23,867 nt of DNA, taken from an uncultured Ileibacterium sp. Its GTDB lineage: Bacteria; Bacillota; Clostridia; Peptostreptococcales; Anaerovoracaceae. The notes under the pieces are model-generated. The model was not told the origin of the DNA. It saw only the letters and a program-made list of their open reading frames with translations, and did no database searches. The stretch covers positions 1 to 23,867 of the forward strand of contig CABTXQ010000018.1 of NCBI GenBank assembly GCA_902488835.1, read 5' to 3'. Shown here in pieces: positions 1 through 6,690 of the stretch. The number at the start of each line of letters is the position of its first letter. The stretch's first letter is position 1. The position numbers and the translations under genes were made by a program.

Positions 1-355
1 AGACAAGACTGATACGTGGATCGATGGATATAATAAATATCTTAACGACCGTGATATTGATGGAATAGAAATTAGTTCATTCCCTGGTAATAAACCGTAT
101 GACGAGGCAGCTTATGTTTTAATTGATCAAATAGAAAGAGGACTGCCAATTCCTACACTGACGCTCAGGCATAAGAACAAGGAGCTAACAGATTATAACT
201 GGCATTGGTATATTATAAATGGATATAGGATAGAAGAAGATAATAAGTTGATGGTTAAGGCCGTTACATATAGTGAGTATGAATGGCTTGATTTTCAAGA
301 GCTTTGGAATACGGGATACGATAACAAGGGAGGACTTATTCTAATCGATTTATAA
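1..355 (+). CDS. C-terminal part of an unidentified protein, possibly papain-like/C39-like peptidase
   Basis: An open frame enters from the left edge (codons start at base 2) and ends with TAA at 353-355, giving the last 117 residues of a protein whose start lies outside the window. The visible part is soluble, with no membrane segment. It holds a segment rich in aromatic residues, WHWYIINGY, followed by a strand-turn-strand region ending in GGLILIDL. A Trp-His-Trp step before hydrophobic strands resembles the catalytic-His region of papain-like or C39-like cysteine peptidase folds, but the Cys region is not present here, so this is only a weak guess. The gene converges on the phosphatase at 363-1025 with 7 bases between the stop codons and no evident terminator. 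I am confident it is coding and not confident of its function. Confidence 0.6.
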   Translation, partial: DKTDTWIDGYNKYLNDRDIDGIEISSFPGNKPYDEAAYVLIDQIERGLPIPTLTLRHKNKELTDYNWHWYIINGYRIEEDNKLMVKAVTYSEYEWLDFQELWNTGYDNKGGLILIDL

Positions 356-362
356 TATCAAC

Positions 363-1025
363 CTAGAATCTGGTCCATTTTGTCCAGTCGCTTTCAATCC
401 TTCCATCGAGATCATATGCTCCGACAAGGCTGTAAATACCGTCTGAAAGGCTCACTTCAATAAAGCTGCAGTTTGAAGCAGGGGGAGTCCAAAAATCAGC
501 ATAGTCCAATTTGAGCAGGTATTTAAGTATTGAATGTATTACCGTTCCGTGAGATGTGAGTAGCACGGAGTATTCTTCCTCATCAACCTTCGATTCATTT
601 AAGCCGTTAAAATCTTCTGACATTAGGTCGGTAAAAAATGAACTAAGTCTTTTCTCGAGCTCTGCCCATGTTTCACCGCCGTCAGCTGGAGTATAGCTTG
701 CCGGATCTTCAAAGAAGTTTGAGTATGGAAAAGGAAGGGCAGAATAACGCGTACCCTCAATTACTCCAAATTTTAATTCTGCAAGGCGTTCATCTATCAC
801 GAAATCAGATCTATTCACACCTGTTACAAGCTCAGTCGTTTCAATGGCCCTCTGAAGGGGGCTTACAAATATGCGGTCGAAATTAAGTTCCTGCTTCGAG
901 ATGGAATCCCTTCTTTTATTTGCCTGAATGACGCCATCCTCATTAATTGCAATATCAAGTCGTCCCTGGATACGTTTTTCCTTATTCAAATCAGTCTGTG
1001 CATGTCTTAGTATATATATCTTCAA
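363..1025 (-). CDS. Histidine phosphatase family protein (phosphoglycerate mutase-like)
   Basis: This 220-residue protein belongs to the histidine phosphatase (branch 2,3-bisphosphoglycerate-dependent mutase) superfamily. The N-terminal signature reads LRHAQTDLN, with the phospho-acceptor His8 next to Arg7; the usual RHG is RHA here. Arg59 (SPLQRA), Glu83 (ERLAELKFG) and the second catalytic His159 (LTSHGT) complete the active site. The length is typical. The start is TTG at 1025-1023, chosen because GAGGT (revcomp of 1031-1035) sits about 5 bases upstream and the conserved motif begins at once. The substrate cannot be read from sequence; relatives include cobalamin and sugar phosphatases and broad-specificity enzymes. 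It is transcribed away from the folate operon from an overlapping promoter region, so a role in dephosphorylating a folate-pathway intermediate is possible but unproven. Confidence 0.9.
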   Translation of the reverse strand: MKIYILRHAQTDLNKEKRIQGRLDIAINEDGVIQANKRRDSISKQELNFDRIFVSPLQRAIETTELVTGVNRSDFVIDERLAELKFGVIEGTRYSALPFPYSNFFEDPASYTPADGGETWAELEKRLSSFFTDLMSEDFNGLNESKVDEEEYSVLLTSHGTVIHSILKYLLKLDYADFWTPPASNCSFIEVSLSDGIYSLVGAYDLDGRIESDWTKWTRF

Positions 1026-1070
1026 AATTTACCTCGTACAGTTTTCAAAAACAATAAAATTAACCCAGTA

Positions 1071-1099
1071 ATTATACCATGTTAGTATAAAGAATTGAA
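1071..1099 (-). promoter_or_regulatory. Promoter of the histidine phosphatase gene
   Basis: On the minus strand a perfect -10 TATAAT (1076-1071) is preceded by TGG, making an extended -10. The -35 at 1099-1094 is weak (TTCAAT) with a 17-base spacer. The transcript would start near 1064 and carry a leader of roughly 38 bases with the GAGGT ribosome binding site. The -35 overlaps that of the divergent folC promoter. Confidence 0.6.
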
Positions 1100-1123
1100 A
1101 AAAACACAAAAAAAATATATAAT
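1095..1123 (+). promoter_or_regulatory. Promoter of the riboswitch-folC-folE transcript
   Basis: TTGAAA at 1095-1100 and a perfect TATAAT at 1118-1123 are separated by the optimal 17 bases in an A-rich stretch. The predicted start near 1130 lies just before the riboswitch aptamer, so the position of the RNA supports this promoter. Confidence 0.8.
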
Positions 1124-1137
1124 GACTTCGTTACAAT

Positions 1138-1256
1138 ATGCAGAGTAGAGATTAAAGCGTTGAAAGCATAAGCTTTCCGTAGTGCCTCATGTACAGGGAG
1201 TTGACAGAGGACGAAAAAGTAGAACTTGCGGTTTTAATCTTGCATCCCGCTGCTAC
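1138..1256 (+). promoter_or_regulatory. Tetrahydrofolate (THF) riboswitch aptamer
   Basis: The leader carries the conserved parts of the THF riboswitch known from Firmicute folate genes. The 5' side reads GCAG-AGTAGA-GATTAAA-GCGTT (1140-1161) and the 3' side GCGGTTTTAATC-TTGCATCCCGCTGC (1228-1253). GCAG pairs with CTGC as P1 and GATTAAA with TTTAATC as P2, while AGTAGA and the TTGCATCC strand match the conserved ligand-site and junction sequences. The middle contains a hairpin GAAAGC-ATAA-GCTTTC and a second stem CCTC/GAGG with a GGGA-containing loop; I could not assign every conserved P3 or pseudoknot base with certainty. The downstream genes make folates, which fits feedback control by THF. 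Confidence 0.85.
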
Positions 1257-1270
1257 ATAAGAGAAATATT

Positions 1271-1306
1271 CTCCTGTGTAGTCATGGAACTCACAGGAGT
1301 TTTTTT
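1271..1306 (+). terminator. Riboswitch expression platform: intrinsic terminator that contains the folC Shine-Dalgarno
   Basis: CTCCTGTG (1271-1278) pairs with CACAGGAG (1292-1299); AGT/ACT extends the stem inward past a bulged T, leaving a six-base loop. Seven T residues follow (1300-1306) and the folC ATG begins at 1307. The AGGAG at 1295-1299 in the 3' arm is at the right distance (7 bases) to be the folC ribosome binding site, so the same hairpin could both end transcription and hide the ribosome site. A competing helix, CTACA (1253-1257) with TGTAG (1277-1281), would use the 3' edge of P1 and the 5' arm of the terminator and could act as antiterminator; that pairing is inferred. Confidence 0.8.
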
Positions 1307-2647
1307 ATGAAAAGCGATAACAAAATGGATTTTAACGATATAAGCACATATCTTGACAATCTTCCTGTGTTCACACCGAAAGGCGTGGATAATGGAAGCA
1401 TTAAATACAATCTGAAATCTATAGATGAGTTGCTAAAAAGAATTGGAAGGCCTGATAAGAAAATCAAGATAATTCACATTGCAGGTACCAACGGAAAGGG
1501 ATCAACCGGCATATTTTTGAGAAATATTCTCAGTGCATCGGGATATAAGACGGGAAGCTTCTCGTCGCCGGAACTCATCAGATTTGATGAACAGATAAGT
1601 ATTGACGGGAAAATAATTAGTGAAAAGGATTCAGCGAGGATAATAAGCAATCTAAAAGGCGTTGCGGAACAGATGATGCAAGAAAATCTGCAATATCCAT
1701 CAAAATTTGAACTTCTTTTCGCTGCTTCAATGGTATATTTTGAAGAACAAAAATGCGACTATGCTGTTCTCGAATGTGGACTGGGTGGAACAAACGATGC
1801 GACCAATGTGATAGATGTACCTTATCTAGCATTAATAACGGACATCGATATAGACCATACATCGATTCTCGGAAATACAAAAGAAGAAATAGCCCGCCAC
1901 AAGTCAGGCATAATAAAGAAAGGTGGAACAATTCTCGCTACCTTGGGACCTAAGGAAGTTAACGAAGTTCTTTCAGAAAGAGCAAAAGAAGTTGGTGCCG
2001 GCATTGAATTTATCTCACAAAAAAAACTTATTCTTGAAAATAGCATAAAAACAAGTCTTGATGAACAGCGTTTCAAAGCAATCGGGATAGAAGGCGAAAT
2101 AATCATGTCGATGCTTGGGACATATCAGATTAGAAATGCAGCACTTGCAATTAGAGCATCGCAAGTATTGAAAGAAAAAGGAACGAAAGGTATTGACGAT
2201 AATTCAATAATAGAGGGAATATCTAGGGCGAAAAATCCGTGCAGATTCGAGATCATCAAAAAAAATCCGTACATCATAATAGATGGTGCTCATAATACGG
2301 GCGGTGTGAGAGAGCTTGTGAAAAGCATTTCTAAATTTTTCCCGGATGAAAAAATCATTTTTATCGCAGGAATTCTCGAGGACAAGGAATATAATAAAAT
2401 GCTTCAGATTATTTCTCAATATGCGGGGATGATCTACACGGTTAGACCGGAATCGATAAGGGCACTTGGTGCAGAAGAACTTGCAAATTTTGCGAAAAAT
2501 ATCGGAATAAAAGCACTTCCATGCAATACATATGAAGACGCAATAGAGAACGCTTTAAAGGAAGCAAATGGAAGACCGGTATGTGTATTTGGTTCCCTAT
2601 ACTTTGTAGGAAGAATAAGGGAACTTATAATAAGGATGAAAGGGTAA
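1307..2647 (+). CDS. folC: Bifunctional folylpolyglutamate synthase/dihydrofolate synthase
   Basis: This 446-residue Mur-ligase-family enzyme adds glutamate to dihydropteroate and then to folates, using ATP, in the cytoplasm. The P-loop GTNGKGST is at residues 60-67, the signature ECGLGGTNDATNVI at 156-169, and the DHTSILG motif follows. The ARHKSGI segment carries Lys199, which matches the lysine that is carbamylated in this family. The C-terminal domain holds the IDGAHN motif and ends in a normal GSLYFVGRIR-type tail. The length is typical and nothing is missing. The ATG at 1307 is fixed by the AGGAG at 1295-1299. It is the first gene after the THF riboswitch and is followed by folE after three bases, so the two are co-transcribed and should be repressed together when reduced folate is abundant. 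Confidence 0.96.
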   Translation: MKSDNKMDFNDISTYLDNLPVFTPKGVDNGSIKYNLKSIDELLKRIGRPDKKIKIIHIAGTNGKGSTGIFLRNILSASGYKTGSFSSPELIRFDEQISIDGKIISEKDSARIISNLKGVAEQMMQENLQYPSKFELLFAASMVYFEEQKCDYAVLECGLGGTNDATNVIDVPYLALITDIDIDHTSILGNTKEEIARHKSGIIKKGGTILATLGPKEVNEVLSERAKEVGAGIEFISQKKLILENSIKTSLDEQRFKAIGIEGEIIMSMLGTYQIRNAALAIRASQVLKEKGTKGIDDNSIIEGISRAKNPCRFEIIKKNPYIIIDGAHNTGGVRELVKSISKFFPDEKIIFIAGILEDKEYNKMLQIISQYAGMIYTVRPESIRALGAEELANFAKNIGIKALPCNTYEDAIENALKEANGRPVCVFGSLYFVGRIRELIIRMKG

Positions 2648-2650
2648 AAT

Positions 2651-3205
2651 ATGGACAGAAAAAAGATAGAAGAAGCTATCAGGATGTTACTTATTGCAGT
2701 TGGAGAGGATCCAGATAGAGAGGGACTTAAAGATACGCCTAAGCGTGTAGGCAAAATGTATGAGGAAATTCTCGGACAGATGGATAAAGATGGAAGCGAA
2801 CATCTCTCCAAAAAATTTGATGTAGAAAAAAGCGAGATAGTTATAGAAAAAGACATACATTTTTACTCTCTTTGCGAACACCATATGTTGCCCTTCTTTG
2901 GAAATGTCCATATTGCATATATTCCAAAAGGTAAGGTTTTCGGACTTTCGAAACTCGCGAGGCTTGTTTCAGTATATGCCAAAAGACTTCAAATCCAGGA
3001 GAGAATGACCGAACAGATAGCAAATGCAATTGATGATAACATAGAAAACGACGGGGTTATGGTTGTCATTGAAGCGGAGCACCTATGTATGGAGATGCGA
3101 GGTATAAAGGCAAGGGGAAGCAAGACCATATGCTATGCGACCCGTGGCAGATTCAAGACGGATGAAAGGCTAAGAGAAGAGACAATCCATTTGATGGGGA
3201 TTTAA
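2651..3205 (+). CDS. folE: GTP cyclohydrolase I
   Basis: This is the first committed enzyme of pterin synthesis, converting GTP to 7,8-dihydroneopterin triphosphate plus formate. It is 184 residues long, the usual size of the type I bacterial enzyme. The zinc site is visible: Cys75 and His78 in SLCEHHMLPF and Cys146 in AEHLCMEMRG. Other conserved runs are GKVFGLSKLARLV and the RLQIQERMTEQIA helix. It starts at ATG 2651, three bases after the folC stop; AAAGGG just upstream is a modest ribosome site and translational coupling to folC is likely. The operon ends at the terminator at 3228-3261. Control is expected through the upstream THF riboswitch. Confidence 0.97.
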   Translation: MDRKKIEEAIRMLLIAVGEDPDREGLKDTPKRVGKMYEEILGQMDKDGSEHLSKKFDVEKSEIVIEKDIHFYSLCEHHMLPFFGNVHIAYIPKGKVFGLSKLARLVSVYAKRLQIQERMTEQIANAIDDNIENDGVMVVIEAEHLCMEMRGIKARGSKTICYATRGRFKTDERLREETIHLMGI

Positions 3206-3227
3206 TAACTAAAAGTCAAGTATTTAT

Positions 3228-3261
3228 AAGGACTGCAGTTGAAAAACTGCAGTCCTTTTTT
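3228..3261 (+). terminator. Rho-independent terminator after folE
   Basis: A 13-bp perfect stem (AAGGACTGCAGTT with AACTGCAGTCCTT, 3228-3240 and 3245-3257) closes a GAAA tetraloop and is followed by a T run to 3261. This is the strongest hairpin in the window and closes the riboswitch-controlled folC-folE unit. Confidence 0.93.
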
Positions 3262-3310
3262 GATGACGTTATCAAAATATATAGAGGTAAAACAATAAAT
3301 ATTTATTAGG

Positions 3311-3349
3311 TTGACAAATTGAGTTAGAGTATGCTAACTTGTTTATGAT
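3311..3349 (+). promoter_or_regulatory. Promoter region of the BspA-like gene
   Basis: A consensus TTGACA lies at 3311-3316 but has no good -10 at 16-18 bases. A good -10, TATGAT (3344-3349), pairs with TTGAGT (3319-3324) only across a 19-base spacer. A dyad AGTTAG-n6-CTAACT (3322-3327 and 3334-3339) lies between these two elements. A long spacer with a dyad inside it is typical of MerR-family activated promoters; that reading is inferred. The transcript would start within or just after the palindrome at 3341-3365. Confidence 0.45.
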
Positions 3350-3365
3350 ATCGGATATCATAAAC
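3341..3365. repeat. Perfect 25-bp palindrome (12-1-12), probable operator
   Basis: GTTTATGATATC (3341-3352) and its exact reverse complement GATATCATAAAC (3354-3365) flank a single G. With only one central base it cannot form a normal RNA hairpin loop, so binding by a homodimeric repressor or activator is more likely than termination. It overlaps the proposed -10 and start of the BspA-like gene, 28 bases before its ATG, which is where a repressor site would lie. The regulator is not identifiable in the window. Confidence 0.7.
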
Positions 3366-3393
3366 AATATACAGATAAAAAGGAGGAAAACAT

Positions 3394-6300
3394 ATGACAA
3401 AAACCTTTAAGCGAATTGTTACTTTGACCTTTTGCTTAATCATAGCTTTGCAGATTACTATTATGCCAACAGTTTTCGCACTGGAAACAGAACCTCAGGC
3501 ATTAACTGCAAGAGAAGCTGCACAAGATGAATTTATTATAAATGATGGAGTCCTAACAGAATATAAAGGACAAGACATAGAGGTTAGCATTCCGGACACA
3601 GTTAAGAAGATTGGTTCGAATGCTTTTAAATCAAATGAAAAAATTACAAAAGTTGTTATTCCTGACACCGTAGTAGAGATTGGAGAAAGTGCATTCGAAG
3701 GTTGCAAACAGTTGACTGATGTCAAGATGAGCAAAAATACTAAAATAATCGGTGCAAATGCTTTTCGTAATTGTAAACTAATAAATGATATTAAGCTTCC
3801 TGAAGGGCTTATTGAAATATCAAAAGGAGCTTTTGAAAGCTCAGGGTTGGAAGTTGTTAAGATGCCATCCACTTTAAAAACTTTGGGAGATGGTGCATTT
3901 AAGTATTCAGGAAAATTAAAGATATTGGAGCTTAACGACGGCCTAGAGACAATAGGAAAGGAAATTTTGACATCTTGTTATAATATTCTAGGATTACGTA
4001 TTCCTGCAAGTGTTAAGAAGATAGAAGGACCACTTACAACTGACATGGGCTCTAAATGGAAGTGGCTGCTGATTGAAAATGATAGCATTGAGATAAACAA
4101 CATGGAGAGCGATCCTAAATTTCTTACTGAACAATGGGTCGAAATGACATACTATGGAGGAGAGCCGTCTACGCTAAAATCACTTTATGATACGCATAAA
4201 AGCGAAAAGTCTAAGGTTATCTTTAAGAATAAATCGGAATTTCATAACATTAGAACCTTGGAATTTAAAGATAAAGAAATCACGCTTGATCCAGGAGAAG
4301 AGAAGACATTAGAATTAAATATTGTGCCGAAAGATGCAATTGATACAAGAATTCATTTTTCATCAAGCAATAAGGATATTGTTTCCGTTACAGACAAAGG
4401 AAAGATTAAGGCGAATAAGAGTGGAGAGGCTTTTATCTATGCTCATGATTCGTTTGGGAACAAGGCATCAGTGAAGGTTACCGTTGAATTGTCTGAGGAA
4501 GAAATTTTTAAAACAGATGATAATGGTGTTTTGATTGGATATTACGGTCATGATACTACAATCGTTATACCTGATAAGGTCAAAGAAATTTCATCAAATG
4601 TATTTAAGTCAGACAAAAAAATTGCAAAGGTAATCGTTGGTAAAAACGTTAAAAAAATTCATGATGATGCATTTAATGATTGTGCTAAATTGACGGAAGT
4701 TGATATGAGCCAAGCTAAGAAGTTGCAGGAGATAGGAGCGAGCGCATTTAAAAACTGCCGTAATTTGGAAGGTATCATAATTCCTAAACAAGTAGAAAAA
4801 ATCGGAGCAAAAGCTTTTGAAAATTGTAAAAGCATTAAGAATATTAAGATGGATCCGGACTGCAAATTAAATAAAATAGAGAAGAACACATTTGCGGGGT
4901 GCGCATCGCTTAAAGAAATTGATTTACCGAAAAACTGCACATATATTGGTGCTAAAGCTTTTAGCCATGTAAGCAATTTGAAGAGTCTAACTTTACCTGA
5001 GGGCTTAAAGACAGTGGGAGAACAAGCTTTCCTTTCAATGAAAAATTTGGAAGAAATTAATTTCCCTGCAAGCTTTGTAGGGGTTGAGGGTGGAAAAGAC
5101 TTTCCAACGCTATTTGATAGCGCTGCGGGAGAAAACATAGACAGCCTGAAGTCTATAAATATAGATAAAAACAACCCTATTTATCATTCTTATAAGGGTT
5201 GTGTATATAAGAAAAAAGTCTTGTTATATATTCCAATGGGATTGAAGGAAGCAGACATTGAACCTGGCACTGAAGAGATAGGGGATTATGTTGCTAATGC
5301 GCACATGAATTTAGAAAAGGTTGTTGCACATAAGGGGTTGAAGAAAGTTGGTAAAGGTGCTTTTCTTAACTGCTTTGGGCTAGAATCAGCGGATTTACCT
5401 GATAGCGTGGAAGAGGTTTGCGACTCTGCTTTTCTCGGTTGCGAGGATTTAAAAGAGTTAAAAATGCCAAAGAAATTAAAGCGCATAGGTAAATTAGCTT
5501 TTTATGAGCTTGAAAGTATAGATCAAATTGTTATTCCAGATGGAGTCACCGAATTAGATGAGTATTCTGTAGCAGGTCTTGATAATGCAAAACATGTAGT
5601 CTTTTCACGTAAAATCAATAAGATTGCTCGATGGGGAGCTTCGTGGGTTCCAAAAGCAGAGGAGCTTTATATTCCTGAAAATGTGAAGAGCATAGGCTAT
5701 CAAGGCTTTGCTAAATGGTCCAGCGTAACTCATTTAGAATTGCCGAGGAGCTTAAAAACCATTGATGGAGAGGGCTTTGCTTATTCAGACGCTTTAAAGT
5801 CTGTATTTATTCCTGGAAGCGTTAAATTTTCTGACGATATCTTTAAGAATTCACAAGGGAACGAAGCCAAGAAATTGTATGCATTTTCGGATGGTGTAGC
5901 TAGGAGCACAGAAGAGAATGAAGCCAAAAAGCTATATGTATTTTCAGATAATGAAAGCGAATCGATTAAGGCTCTGGCGAAGAAACAGAATATTGAGACC
6001 ATAATGCTTAAGTACAATAAGAAAACCAAAAACAATCGAAAGATTGAAATTCAACAGCTTGAAAATTTGTTATCAGATACAAATCATAAGTCAAAATTTG
6101 AACTTAATGTTAAGGAAAATATTCCTAATGGAACGGATAAATTTAGCTGTAAAATAAGTGGAAAGGAAGATGGTAAAGATATCAAGCTTAAATCTCCACT
6201 CAAAGTGGTTATAGAGCTGCTTCCAGGCCAGGAAAAGACGGAGTACGATGCATATATGCTTCATAACGGTAAATATAAAAAGCTTGATATAAATCGCCTT

Positions 6301-6513
6301 GATCGTTTTATTAGAGTTGAAATAGATGATTTTGGAACGTTAATTTTGACAGAAAAAGGCAAAAATCCTTACGTCGAGACAAATGCATCATCAAACCTTG
6401 TTTCTCCAAGAACAGGAGATGCTACAGACATGAAAGCGATTTTGATTATTTGTTCTATTATGATAATGACATTTGTATACAAGATAAGTATAAGAAAAAA
6501 GGAAAAAGAATAG
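3394..6513 (+). CDS. Secreted BspA-type leucine-rich repeat surface protein with Big_2 domain and sorting signal
   Basis: The 1039-residue protein begins with a signal peptide (about residues 1-29, ending near VFALE). Two arrays of BspA/TpLRR (LRR_5) repeats follow, recognisable by recurring I-P-x-x-V-x-x-I-G-x-x-A-F-x-x-C units, at about 45-240 and 375-850. Between them lies a bacterial Ig-like group 2 domain (about 289-371: LDPGEEKTLEL, SSSNKDIVSV, GEAFIYA). After the second array comes a beta-rich segment, then SPRTG (1004-1008), a hydrophobic helix and a basic tail RKKEKE, which fits a clostridial class B-type (S/P)PxTG sortase signal. Such proteins act at the cell surface, often in adhesion; the ligand cannot be told. 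The ATG at 3394 has AGGAGG 6-11 bases upstream. The gene stands alone between two terminators, inside the folate cluster. Confidence 0.9.
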   Translation: MTKTFKRIVTLTFCLIIALQITIMPTVFALETEPQALTAREAAQDEFIINDGVLTEYKGQDIEVSIPDTVKKIGSNAFKSNEKITKVVIPDTVVEIGESAFEGCKQLTDVKMSKNTKIIGANAFRNCKLINDIKLPEGLIEISKGAFESSGLEVVKMPSTLKTLGDGAFKYSGKLKILELNDGLETIGKEILTSCYNILGLRIPASVKKIEGPLTTDMGSKWKWLLIENDSIEINNMESDPKFLTEQWVEMTYYGGEPSTLKSLYDTHKSEKSKVIFKNKSEFHNIRTLEFKDKEITLDPGEEKTLELNIVPKDAIDTRIHFSSSNKDIVSVTDKGKIKANKSGEAFIYAHDSFGNKASVKVTVELSEEEIFKTDDNGVLIGYYGHDTTIVIPDKVKEISSNVFKSDKKIAKVIVGKNVKKIHDDAFNDCAKLTEVDMSQAKKLQEIGASAFKNCRNLEGIIIPKQVEKIGAKAFENCKSIKNIKMDPDCKLNKIEKNTFAGCASLKEIDLPKNCTYIGAKAFSHVSNLKSLTLPEGLKTVGEQAFLSMKNLEEINFPASFVGVEGGKDFPTLFDSAAGENIDSLKSINIDKNNPIYHSYKGCVYKKKVLLYIPMGLKEADIEPGTEEIGDYVANAHMNLEKVVAHKGLKKVGKGAFLNCFGLESADLPDSVEEVCDSAFLGCEDLKELKMPKKLKRIGKLAFYELESIDQIVIPDGVTELDEYSVAGLDNAKHVVFSRKINKIARWGASWVPKAEELYIPENVKSIGYQGFAKWSSVTHLELPRSLKTIDGEGFAYSDALKSVFIPGSVKFSDDIFKNSQGNEAKKLYAFSDGVARSTEENEAKKLYVFSDNESESIKALAKKQNIETIMLKYNKKTKNNRKIEIQQLENLLSDTNHKSKFELNVKENIPNGTDKFSCKISGKEDGKDIKLKSPLKVVIELLPGQEKTEYDAYMLHNGKYKKLDINRLDRFIRVEIDDFGTLILTEKGKNPYVETNASSNLVSPRTGDATDMKAILIICSIMIMTFVYKISIRKKEKE
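5860..5949 (+). repeat. 57-bp imperfect tandem duplication inside the BspA-like gene
   Basis: The segment encoding NEAKKLYAFSD starts at 5860 and recurs 57 bases later (5917) as NEAKKLYVFSD. The copies differ at several third-codon positions, so the duplication is not very recent. It adds 19 residues at the end of the second repeat array (residues 823 and 842) without shifting the frame. Confidence 0.75.
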
Positions 6514-6546
6514 TTCTAAATTTATATTAAGAGCAATAGGAATTAT

Positions 6547-6601
6547 ACCGTAGCGTTTTTATCAGAGTATTTTATATTGGCATGAAATAGCTACGGTTTT
6601 T
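6547..6601 (+). terminator. Probable terminator after the BspA-like gene
   Basis: ACCGTAGC (6547-6554) is complementary to GCTACGGT (6590-6597), followed by a T run to 6601. The loop is long (35 bases), so folding is less certain than at 3228, but the position just after the stop codon at 6513 fits a terminator. Confidence 0.65.
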
Positions 6602-6648
6602 CCTTTGCAAATAAAAAATGATGTTAATTAAGCTAGAGCTATTGTTTG

Positions 6649-6677
6649 TTGATTGAACAGTCTATTTATTATAGAAT
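6649..6677 (+). promoter_or_regulatory. Candidate promoter of the second folate operon
   Basis: TTGATT (6649-6654) and TAGAAT (6672-6677) are separated by 17 bases. The predicted start near 6684 leaves only a few bases before the ATG at 6691 and excludes the upstream TTG at 6646 as start. If used, this promoter lies downstream of the THF riboswitch and would not be controlled by it. Confidence 0.45.
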
Positions 6678-6690
6678 AAGTCAAAAACTC

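Noticed and set aside
4659..5174. 171-codon open frame on the minus strand
   Set aside because: It lies wholly antisense to the BspA-like gene. The repeated codon pattern of the LRR units keeps the opposite frame open, and there is no ribosome site or protein-like domain.
3520..6000. CRISPR-like or satellite repeat array
   Set aside because: The periodicity is at the protein level (about 23 residues) with divergent DNA, as expected of LRR_5 coding sequence.
3262..6645. Insertion sequence or transposon carrying the BspA-like gene
   Set aside because: No transposase, terminal inverted repeats or target duplication could be found; the only inverted repeats at the edges are terminators.
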